This document shows positions 1 to 5,744 of a stretch of 5,744 bases of DNA, one piece after another; position 1 is the stretch's first letter; the number at the start of each line of letters is the position of its first letter. The position numbers and the translations under genes were made by a program. This stretch comes from Bacillota bacterium. Lineage in GTDB: Bacteria; Bacillota; Clostridia; Lachnospirales; Lachnospiraceae. The DNA is taken from the NCBI GenBank assembly GCA_023398855.1, contig JAEWRS010000535.1, forward strand, positions 1 to 5,744, read 5' to 3'. The notes below the pieces were generated by a model. It saw only the letters and a program-made list of their open reading frames with translations, was not told the origin of the DNA and did not search any database.

Positions 1-258
1 AGGAGCGAATTTTCCGTAAAACTTGTTGTTAAAGGTTCTGTAATCATAAGCATTATGAATCTTTGCAAACCGGAGACCATACCACTGGAATACCGCACCA
101 ATGGCCTGAGCCAGAATCGGGGTAATAAGCGCCCAGATACCAAAAGCAACAAAATACTGCACTAACTGTGCTCCGGAAGCAAAGCCTCCGCCGAACTGAG
201 TTGTAAACCATACAAAAGCAACACCCACCGCGACCGGCATTTTATTTTTATCGATCAT
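1..258 (-). CDS. YkvI-like integral membrane protein, N-terminal 86 residues (partial)
   Basis: The reading frame opens with ATG at 258-256 and stays open for 86 codons to the window edge, so the C-terminal part is missing. The start is fixed by a consensus AGGAGGT five bases upstream. After a short basic N-terminus (MIDKNKMP) come two hydrophobic stretches, roughly residues 8-20 and 34-56. They flank the glycine-rich motif FGGGFASGAQLVQYF (22-36). That motif, followed by a second span and a polar segment, resembles the N-terminus of the YkvI family (COG3949), predicted membrane proteins related to LeuT-fold/APC carriers. No substrate is established for most of this family. As the last visible gene of the operon, it could be a second transporter for the substrate or a product. 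That role is inference. A different transporter of the same broad fold cannot be excluded from 86 residues. Confidence 0.72.
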   Translation of the reverse strand, partial: MIDKNKMPVAVGVAFVWFTTQFGGGFASGAQLVQYFVAFGIWALITPILAQAIGAVFQWYGLRFAKIHNAYDYRTFNNKFYGKFAP

Positions 259-323
259 ATGCTACCTCCTTTTCACCCATCTTTCCAGAGTATATAAATA
301 TCACTGAAAGGGGCCACCTCCTG
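259..323 (-). other. 65-base intergenic spacer, widest in the window
   Basis: This spacer separates the LarA-like gene from the YkvI-like gene. It holds two Shine-Dalgarno-like runs: AGGAGGTGG at 322-314, directly after the upstream stop codon, and AGGAGGT at 270-264, used by the YkvI-like start. A TTGACA hexamer (327-322) overlaps the upstream stop but has no good -10 at normal spacing. A TATACT at 294-289 has no matching -35. A weak interrupted inverted repeat (281-288 against 304-310) has a 15-base loop and no T-run, so it is not a convincing terminator. The spacer is compatible with readthrough from the operon, with at most a weak internal promoter. Confidence 0.5.
264..270 (-). promoter_or_regulatory. 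Ribosome binding site of the YkvI-like gene
   Basis: AGGAGGT on the minus strand lies five bases (AGCAT) before the ATG at 258. It is a full-strength Shine-Dalgarno site and decides the start of the partial membrane-protein gene, which would otherwise be uncertain because its end is outside the window. Confidence 0.8.
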
Positions 324-1607
324 TCAATCCATCATATCTTCCTTATTAAAACAAATAGGTGTTGGTCCACTGACATAGGAAATTCCTTCTACATCCTTAA
401 TGTCTTCATACAGAGCCTGGGAGACTTGTATTTCGTCCAGGCACAAAGTGTTCTTAATATGAACAACCCTTGCATTCCTGTAATCCAGGTTATGACAACA
501 CCTGATACACATGAGAAGCGCTTCCTTGTCCGTATTGGCATAGAGGGGTATGGGACAGGCATCCATAATCCCAGTTGTCAGGACATTAGTCCAGGTCACT
601 TCCCAGTCAACAGAATTGAGACAGCGTCTTGTTGTAATGTCCGCTGACCCAAGACCACAGCCATTGTGATGCGCCTCTGGCGTGATTCCCCGGATAAAGA
701 GCTTTCTAAGGTTGAGTGTATCCCCAAAGGTTCGTGTGATGTTACGCCCGGTCACATTGGGGTCGTGACCGTTTCCGCTAATATTTTTTCCTATTTCATC
801 AATAATCAGCACATCAATGTCATTAAACAGGAACTTGGCGAGCTTTTGTTTTGCTATCTCCAGCAGCCTGGCATCCGTCTCCATGAAATTGTCCTTTGTA
901 CATACCTCAATATTGCAGATGTCATCGTAGGCATTCTGAACTACTCCGATTCCAAATGCAAAGGGGCATTTTTCCAAAAACTTTTCAGCTACCGATGGAA
1001 TCAATTCCGCAAAGCGGTGGAATCCAAAGCTATGGAACATAGAAGCCCCTTTATGCTTTGCAATGCCAATGGCAATCATCTTAGCCATACCACTCTCATG
1101 CATTCCACGAAAATCTGTATGAGGTTTTACCTTATTTAGTATGACAATGCCATCGGATTCAAAGGCATATTTATCACAGTAAAGGGGGATGCCGTTTAAC
1201 TCATCATACTGCACCACCTCCATGGAAGATTTAATAGGAACGCTCATCGTTTCCTCCGTGATATGATACCCCTCCAGCATTTCAAGCTGTCCCTCGGCCG
1301 TGCCGCCTCCGTGGCTGCCCATAGATGGTATGATAAAGGGTTCTGCCCCATAAGATTTGAGCATATCACAGGTTGTGCGGATCATAACATCCAGATAGGG
1401 AATTCCCCTGCTCCCAGCTGTGATACATATCTTCTTGCCCTTATAGTTTTCCTTACCTAAAATCTTCTCAAGTTCTTTTCTCATAGTTCCTGCAATATCA
1501 TCTACTTTCGCCGGATCATAGCTTTGGCGAATTGTGATCATTTCAGGTAATGTCACCTGCTCAAGTCCCTGTATCGGGACATGCACTTCTGGAAAATCTA
1601 TATACAT
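324..1607 (-). CDS. LarA-like (DUF2088/Lar_N) nickel-pincer-type 2-hydroxyacid racemase/epimerase homologue
   Basis: This is a 427-residue cytoplasmic protein of about normal LarA length. LarA enzymes use a nickel-pincer nucleotide bound to a lysine and invert 2-hydroxyacids by hydride transfer. Visible LarA landmarks are GSRG (65-68, R67 in the place of the substrate-binding Arg), GSHGG (97-101, H99), KPHTDF (161-166, H163), SGMAKM (172-177, K176 as likely cofactor attachment) and AKHKG (183-187, H185). The C-terminal half has the segment EIGKNISGNG then HDPNVTGR (271-288) and SADITTRR (321-328), which I associate with a non-canonical DUF2088 subgroup. The DxTRP motif of true lactate racemase is replaced by AGSRG, so lactate should not be assumed as substrate. 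The start ATG has AGGGAGA six bases upstream. The gene follows the permease by 21 bases. No cofactor genes (larB, larC, larE) are visible. Family confidence is high; substrate is unknown. Confidence 0.85.
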   Translation of the reverse strand: MYIDFPEVHVPIQGLEQVTLPEMITIRQSYDPAKVDDIAGTMRKELEKILGKENYKGKKICITAGSRGIPYLDVMIRTTCDMLKSYGAEPFIIPSMGSHGGGTAEGQLEMLEGYHITEETMSVPIKSSMEVVQYDELNGIPLYCDKYAFESDGIVILNKVKPHTDFRGMHESGMAKMIAIGIAKHKGASMFHSFGFHRFAELIPSVAEKFLEKCPFAFGIGVVQNAYDDICNIEVCTKDNFMETDARLLEIAKQKLAKFLFNDIDVLIIDEIGKNISGNGHDPNVTGRNITRTFGDTLNLRKLFIRGITPEAHHNGCGLGSADITTRRCLNSVDWEVTWTNVLTTGIMDACPIPLYANTDKEALLMCIRCCHNLDYRNARVVHIKNTLCLDEIQVSQALYEDIKDVEGISYVSGPTPICFNKEDMMD

Positions 1608-1628
1608 TGCGTTTCTCCCTTTCCTTAT

Positions 1629-2921
1629 TTAAGCCATACCAAACATATAAAACAACATAATCAGGAATACCAGAGTAATCAAAGGTATCACACAAGTCGA
1701 GATAAATACCGGGAAATATGAACTCTTATGGTCGTTCTCCGTGATATTAAGCACCGTAACAACCAGTCCGTTATGGGGCAGAGAATCCAGGCCCAGACTT
1801 GCCAATGCCGATACTCTGTGAAGCGCCTCCAGGTTGATTCCCATAGGAATGAAATAATCCTTTATAATCGGCAATGCAATTCCAAGACCGCCAGAGCCTG
1901 AACCACAAACACCGGCCAGTAACGTAACTGCTATTGCTGAAGCAATAAGCGGACTTCCACCAATTCCTGTAACAGACTTAATCAAAATGCCAAACGCCGG
2001 AACTACCTGTACCAGTGAACCAAAACCCACGACTGCAGAAGTACTGAATAATGAACCGGTTCCATCCTTTGTTCCATCTGCCAGATGCTGCCAGATATTT
2101 TTCCATGGAAGGTACTTAAAATAGAACACCAGACCTGACATAAACCCTAAAAAGAGCGCTACTTCTGCCGAAACCCTGAACACATTCAAAGATACCAGCA
2201 ATACAATCATGGGAAGTATTGCCAACAGAACGCCTGGAAGCTGCTTTCCCTCTTTTGCCTCCAGCATGAGTCTGTCTCTTTCTGTCATCTCAAAATGCAT
2301 TCCTTTTTTCTTGCTGCGGTCTGCATACCAGAGTGTAAACCCAAACACCATTGCCGCCTCAAATACCGCAGCAATAAGGCCGGGAACCAAAGCAGCAGTC
2401 GCCGGGGTACCAAGTATTTGACCTGGCATTAAGTTCTGAATCTGAGGGCTGCCCGGCATCATGCAGGAAAATGTGCCTGCGCCTGCGAAATATACCGCCG
2501 GGATCAAGGTTCTGGATATATCTCCTCTCTTGAACATGGACACCATAAGAGGGTAAAGCGTAAACATACAGACAAATACGGACACTCCTCCATAAGTAAG
2601 TACTGCACCAGCAATAATAATGGACGGAATAATAAACTTATCTCCCAGTTTGTCAACAATTGCTTTCGCAATGGCATCTGCCGCTCCACTGATATCAGTC
2701 AGCTTGCCAAACAGAGAACCAAGAACAAAGATGAAGAAAAATTTACCGAAATACCCTGACAAGCCCTGGACATATGTAGTAGTGAATTGTTCCACAGGAT
2801 TCATACCTGCCGTCAACAAAAGAAATAAACCAGAAATTACTGCCGAAAAGAAAATCGGAACTCCCTTAAAGCACAAAAATATCAACAATGCTAAACTCAA
2901 TAATACCAGAAATATCTGCAT
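1629..2921 (-). CDS. GntP-family permease (gluconate/hydroxyacid:H+ symporter type)
   Basis: This is a 430-residue, very hydrophobic inner-membrane protein with many predicted spans along its length, within the usual size range of GntP carriers. Family signatures include LTYGGVSVFV (108-117), the loop MPGSPQIQNLMPG (155-167), the glycine-rich GSGSGGLGIAL (340-350) and LDSLPHNG (378-385). A charged loop at about 201-227 (DRSKKKG onwards) divides the two halves and is probably cytoplasmic. Known GntP members carry gluconate and related sugar acids, fructuronate, glycerate or serine with protons. Here the neighbours suggest a 2-hydroxyacid or sugar acid, which is inference. The start is supported by GGGAGGA five bases before the ATG. 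The gene lies 18 bases after the dehydratase beta subunit and 21 before the LarA-like gene, so co-transcription is likely. Confidence 0.9.
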   Translation of the reverse strand: MQIFLVLLSLALLIFLCFKGVPIFFSAVISGLFLLLTAGMNPVEQFTTTYVQGLSGYFGKFFFIFVLGSLFGKLTDISGAADAIAKAIVDKLGDKFIIPSIIIAGAVLTYGGVSVFVCMFTLYPLMVSMFKRGDISRTLIPAVYFAGAGTFSCMMPGSPQIQNLMPGQILGTPATAALVPGLIAAVFEAAMVFGFTLWYADRSKKKGMHFEMTERDRLMLEAKEGKQLPGVLLAILPMIVLLVSLNVFRVSAEVALFLGFMSGLVFYFKYLPWKNIWQHLADGTKDGTGSLFSTSAVVGFGSLVQVVPAFGILIKSVTGIGGSPLIASAIAVTLLAGVCGSGSGGLGIALPIIKDYFIPMGINLEALHRVSALASLGLDSLPHNGLVVTVLNITENDHKSSYFPVFISTCVIPLITLVFLIMLFYMFGMA

Positions 2922-2939
2922 ATGATTCCTCCCAATCTG

Positions 2940-4058
2940 TTAAAGCATATCCTTGAATGCTTCTATCATCGTTCCTGCCTGCTCATAATTTACCATCTGC
3001 CTGTCGACTTCCATCTGGATAATAGGAATTCCAGCCTTGTCACAGGCCTTTTTAATAATTACATAATCAAATTCTTCCGGATCACAGAATTTTGTCAGAA
3101 GAACCACCACACCTCTGGCATGGTATTTCTTTGCCAGATCAACGATATAGTCTGCCCTCTTTTTTTCCGGATCGTACAAAACAGAACAATGGTCCATCCG
3201 GGAAAACTTATCAGCAAGTCCTTCCAATGGCTCAAGCTCCAGATTCACATCCGTACGGTACTGTCTGGATTCATGGGCAACATCATCGGCGGCAATCTGC
3301 AGCCCTTGCTCATCAAAGATCTTCAAAAGCCCATCGCTGTCAGCCAGGATTCCGGTTGTGACCACCTTAATTTTCCTTTCCTTCTCCTCAACTTGCGACA
3401 ATGCTTCTATCAACTGGTAAACCAGTGCCGTGTGATCTTCCTTCCGCATGAAATAAGCACTTTTAAACATATCCCGCCTCTGGGCTGCCGTAATGGAAGG
3501 GTGCTGCTCCAGACCCGCTGTCAGCTTCTGCATTGCTTTATTGTGTTCATTATAGATTTCATTGGACAGAGCTAATGAAGCTTCGCTGAATTTCACTCCG
3601 GCTGCTGCCTCCAAATCCTTTATAACACGCTCATAAGAAGCCTTGGTAAAGCTTTTTCCTGATTCCGGCTTCCGGTTCTGGGGATAGGTCATGGGAATAA
3701 AAGGGATGTCCTTTACCGCGTATTTCCAGTTCTGTCCCAGACACTTTAAAGAATCGCACAGGGATGGGATCACAATGGCTGAAATACCGTTGTATTCTCC
3801 CTTAATTCCCAGCTCCAGAATGCTCTGCATGATGGAACAGATAAATGCTGGGAAATACTTTTTGGACTCCTTCAGCTCAATATCCGCTCCCCAAGCTCCC
3901 ATAGGAACCAGTCCCATGGAGTGGATCAGCTCTTCCGGCGTATAAACAGGAACACAGGCAACCACCTTTTTTCCCTGTTCCAGATAAGCATTCAGCTGCT
4001 TTTTGGGTGAACTCGCAATGTCATGAAAATTTTCTAATAATTCATTCAATGTTGCCAT
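2940..4058 (-). CDS. 2-hydroxyacyl-CoA dehydratase, beta subunit (HadC/FldC/HgdB-like)
   Basis: This 372-residue protein is the smaller subunit of an oxygen-sensitive (R)-2-hydroxyacyl-CoA dehydratase (HGD-D family). The heterodimer removes water from a 2-hydroxyacyl-CoA through a ketyl radical after receiving one electron from the activator. Family motifs are FPAFICS (69-75), PSLCDSLKC (98-106), GQNW (108-111), IPMTYPQNRKP (121-131) and KFCDPEEFD (323-331). C74, C101 or C106, and C325 are the candidate ligands of this subunit's [4Fe-4S] cluster; the exact set needs a structural alignment. The length matches HadC/FldC-type subunits. Its ATG shares its A with the TGA of the alpha gene, and its ribosome binding site lies inside alpha, so the two subunits are probably made in a coupled way. 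The substrate could be a lactoyl-, isocaproyl-, aryl-lactoyl- or hydroxyglutaryl-type CoA ester. Confidence 0.93.
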   Translation of the reverse strand: MATLNELLENFHDIASSPKKQLNAYLEQGKKVVACVPVYTPEELIHSMGLVPMGAWGADIELKESKKYFPAFICSIMQSILELGIKGEYNGISAIVIPSLCDSLKCLGQNWKYAVKDIPFIPMTYPQNRKPESGKSFTKASYERVIKDLEAAAGVKFSEASLALSNEIYNEHNKAMQKLTAGLEQHPSITAAQRRDMFKSAYFMRKEDHTALVYQLIEALSQVEEKERKIKVVTTGILADSDGLLKIFDEQGLQIAADDVAHESRQYRTDVNLELEPLEGLADKFSRMDHCSVLYDPEKKRADYIVDLAKKYHARGVVVLLTKFCDPEEFDYVIIKKACDKAGIPIIQMEVDRQMVNYEQAGTMIEAFKDML

Positions 4059-5296
4059 CAGTTTTTCCCCCCTTTGTTGGATTCCATGATCTCCGCCAGC
4101 CCCTGAACCCTTGTCTCATACTGGGCTTCAGAGAAATTCCGCGGGTCAGCCTGATCGCCGTCGAATGAGGTGACCGGTATCTGGCAGTCCTCTCCGATCT
4201 GGCGGCTCATTTCATACATGAAACCGCTCCAAAGCTTACAGGAACGGTTGGTATGAACCAGAAGCCCTTCCGTATGGGTCTCATTAACAATCGCTTCTCT
4301 CTTGTCCCTTGCATGCTCTAAATTCATGGCATTGGGTACGTTGCAGTAGGCGCGGATCAGACCGTCAAAGTCATTGTAAATAAATCCAAAGGCATCGGCA
4401 TAAATGGTTGCCACCATGTTGATTCCCCGGGACTTTAAGCCTGTTGCTGTTGCCCTTAAATGAGGCCAGCAGGCGATGCCCTCAAACATGATCCGGTATT
4501 TTTCCTCTGCGCGGAAGGTGCTGGTTCCCTCTTTCACTGCATTTTTGTATTCCTCCAGCAGGGTTTCAAAGGCCTCGGCAGCCTCCACGGTCCCTCTTGC
4601 ACAGACGGCCACTGCCATATGATTGAGTAAATCAAAGCCGTTAAGGGGAGAGGGCGTATACTTGGTATATGATGTAGCCTCCAGCCATGCCCTGGAAGTT
4701 CTGTTAGAAATTTCCATAACCTCCTTGAACTTCTGCTCGCTCCATTTTTTCCCCGTGATCTCCTCCAGCTGTTGAGCCGCCGCCAGAAACTGGCTCTTAA
4801 CATATTCCACCTGGGCATCCGAAACTTCGTAATCAGGATTAAAGGGAATGTCAATGAGAATCAGCGGAATGTTAAGCTCCTTTGCAATGTTTTCATACCA
4901 TTTGATCATGCAGTTACAAATGTTATTGCAGCAAAGCACGAAATCCGGCAAAGGCATGTTCTGCTCCGGAGTTTCCCCCACCTTCATATGAGCCAGGCTG
5001 ATCCTGGCATAAGCGCAGATGTCGTTGGAATAGCCTTCGGCCTCTGATACTTCACACAGCCGCTGCCCTGCTCCTCTTGCAGCAATGGCGGCTGCCTGGT
5101 TTTCAGGATAACAGACTTTAATACCCATGGTCTGAAAAATTTCCTGGGGGAAATTGCTGGCACACCAGCCGATTTTTTCTCCCCTGTCCTTTGCTTCCTG
5201 GACCTCCTTGTAATGCTTTGCCACGATCTCGTTCAGCTTAAACTTGGCTGAATTGGGATCAACGGCAAATTTTGGTTTTTTTTCTCCTTCTCCCAT
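4058..5296 (-). CDS. 2-hydroxyacyl-CoA dehydratase, alpha subunit (HadB/FldB-like)
   Basis: This 412-residue subunit partners the downstream beta protein. It matches, from memory, the layout of C. difficile 2-hydroxyisocaproyl-CoA dehydratase HadB with an N-terminal shift of about ten residues. Motifs are GWCASNFPQE (43-52), YPENQAA (63-69), NDICAYAR (91-98), CCNNICNC (122-129), SPLNGFDL (216-223), EEKYRIM (264-270), NRSCKL (350-355) and FDGDQADPR (378-386). By this register C94, C127 and C353 correspond to the three HadB cluster ligands (C84, C117, C346). S47 and E65 correspond to the HadB active-site residues S37 and E55. The start is supported by AGGAGG (5310-5305) eight bases before the ATG, just behind the activator stop. 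The length fits HadB/FldB better than the longer HgdA of glutamate fermenters. The family is secure; the acyl group is not. Confidence 0.94.
   Translation of the reverse strand: MGEGEKKPKFAVDPNSAKFKLNEIVAKHYKEVQEAKDRGEKIGWCASNFPQEIFQTMGIKVCYPENQAAAIAARGAGQRLCEVSEAEGYSNDICAYARISLAHMKVGETPEQNMPLPDFVLCCNNICNCMIKWYENIAKELNIPLILIDIPFNPDYEVSDAQVEYVKSQFLAAAQQLEEITGKKWSEQKFKEVMEISNRTSRAWLEATSYTKYTPSPLNGFDLLNHMAVAVCARGTVEAAEAFETLLEEYKNAVKEGTSTFRAEEKYRIMFEGIACWPHLRATATGLKSRGINMVATIYADAFGFIYNDFDGLIRAYCNVPNAMNLEHARDKREAIVNETHTEGLLVHTNRSCKLWSGFMYEMSRQIGEDCQIPVTSFDGDQADPRNFSEAQYETRVQGLAEIMESNKGGKN
4067..4075 (-). promoter_or_regulatory. Ribosome binding site of beta embedded in the alpha C-terminus
   Basis: AAAGGGGGG lies eight bases before the beta ATG and encodes the Lys-Gly-Gly near the C-terminus of alpha. 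It is G-rich and departs from the AGGAGG seen at the other starts in this window. Together with the one-base TGATG overlap, this suggests that beta translation leans on ribosomes terminating on alpha, which would help keep the subunits at 1:1. Confidence 0.6.
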
Positions 5297-5311
5297 GAAA
5301 AATTCCTCCTT

Positions 5312-5744
5312 TTATGATTTATCATAAGCGTAAAGCGCCGCTCCTAAAGCACCCATGAGCTGGGCCATTGGTGAATAGGTAATGTTTAGACTCAGCTCCT
5401 GCTCCATGGCTTTTCTTACCCCGCCATTTTTTGCAACACCCCCGCTCATACACACGGTTTCTTTCACACCGACCCGTTTCGCCAGAGCTGCTACCCTGCT
5501 GGCTACAGACTGGCAGATGCCGGCAACCAGATCCGGAATCTCGACTCCGTTTGCCAGCTGGGATATAACCTCGGATTCAGCAAATACCGTACAGGTACTG
5601 GATATTTTTACTATCTGCTTTGATAAGGCCGCCTGCTTTTCCAAATCCTCAATCCTCAGCTGAAGGATTCCAGCCATGACATCCAGAAACCGTCCGGTTC
5701 CTGCCGCACATTTGTCATTCATCAAAAATTCTGTCATGCGCCCG
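5312..5744 (-). CDS. 2-hydroxyacyl-CoA dehydratase activator, C-terminal part (HgdC/HadI/FldI-like ATPase, partial)
   Basis: The frame is open to the right edge. The visible 143 residues lack the N-terminal ATPase lobe. The ATG at 5737 is internal, because the frame reads on through Gly-Arg and the family continues upstream of [11 protein letters not shown]. This is the archerase of the BcrAD_BadFG/ASKHA fold: a homodimer with one bridging [4Fe-4S] cluster that uses ATP to push a low-potential electron into the dehydratase. Counting from the ATG at 5737, C10 (in [11 protein letters not shown]) and C49 (in [12 protein letters not shown]) match the two cluster cysteines of HgdC. GGVAKNGG (99-106) and LMGALGAAL (127-135) are nucleotide-binding ASKHA elements near the C-terminus. 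The stop lies 15 bases before the alpha start, and the alpha ribosome binding site directly follows the TAA. Activator, alpha and beta in a row is the normal arrangement for this enzyme class. Confidence 0.95.
   Translation of the reverse strand, partial: GRMTEFLMNDKCAAGTGRFLDVMAGILQLRIEDLEKQAALSKQIVKISSTCTVFAESEVISQLANGVEIPDLVAGICQSVASRVAALAKRVGVKETVCMSGGVAKNGGVRKAMEQELSLNITYSPMAQLMGALGAALYAYDKS

Noticed and set aside
281..310. Inverted repeat CTTTCCAG / CTGAAAG as a possible terminator between the LarA-like and YkvI-like genes.
   Set aside because: The stem is short, AT-rich and bulged, the loop is 15 bases, and no T-run follows on either strand.
289..327. Possible internal promoter: TTGACA at 327-322 and TATACT at 294-289 on the minus strand.
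   Set aside because: The two hexamers are 27 bases apart, far from the usual 16-19. At 18 bases from TTGACA the best hexamer is TGATAT (303-298), which matches the -10 consensus at only three of six positions.
666..1139. A 157-codon plus-strand open frame.
   Set aside because: It lies fully opposite the LarA-like gene, whose conserved motifs account for the sequence.
324..1607. Naming the LarA-like gene larA (lactate racemase).
   Set aside because: The DxTRP motif is absent and the C-terminal half resembles a non-canonical subgroup, so the lactate assignment is not supported.
2922..3575. A 217-codon plus-strand open frame.
   Set aside because: It lies opposite the well-supported dehydratase beta gene, its product shows no recognisable motif, and it is best explained as a shadow of the coding strand.
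5735..5737. ATG at 5737 as the true start of the activator.
   Set aside because: The frame stays open upstream to the window edge, no ribosome binding site is visible in the few bases left, and the cluster-cysteine motif that follows is normally in the middle of the protein.
1..5744. Search by eye for mobile elements, CRISPR repeats, tRNA/rRNA genes and phage defence genes.
   Set aside because: Nothing of these kinds was seen. The window is a tightly packed metabolic operon with only short spacers.

Overview
The window looks like a stretch of chromosome from an anaerobic, low-to-mid GC Clostridia (Bacillota), probably a Lachnospiraceae-like fermenter. This rests on strong AGGAGG-type ribosome binding sites, tight gene packing, and oxygen-sensitive radical dehydratase genes closest in recalled sequence to those of amino-acid-fermenting clostridia. 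The taxon is an inference.

All six genes lie on the minus strand and read from right to left as one compact transcription unit. In order of transcription they are: the C-terminal part of the ATP-dependent activator of a 2-hydroxyacyl-CoA dehydratase (5744-5312, 5' end outside the window); the dehydratase alpha subunit (5296-4058); the beta subunit (4058-2940, sharing one base with alpha); a GntP-family permease (2921-1629); a LarA/DUF2088-type nickel-pincer racemase or epimerase homologue (1607-324); and the first 86 codons of a YkvI-like multi-span membrane protein (258 to the left edge). Gaps are 15, -1, 18, 21 and 65 bases. No convincing promoter or terminator is visible, so the operon probably starts to the right of the window and ends to the left.

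The genes suggest a catabolic cassette. The GntP protein would import a hydroxy or sugar acid. The LarA-like enzyme would invert a 2-hydroxy carbon. The activator plus the alpha/beta dehydratase would remove water from an (R)-2-hydroxyacyl-CoA to give an enoyl-CoA usable as an electron acceptor or energy source. A CoA-transferase or ligase is needed for this scheme and is not in the window. The real substrate cannot be read from the sequence. The alpha/beta pair resembles the 2-hydroxyisocaproyl-CoA/phenyllactoyl-CoA (HadBC/FldBC) type in length and motifs more than the longer HgdA type. The most notable point is that a divergent LarA homologue lies in the same apparent operon as a stereospecific 2-hydroxyacyl-CoA dehydratase. 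No RNA genes, CRISPR arrays, insertion sequences or phage genes were seen.
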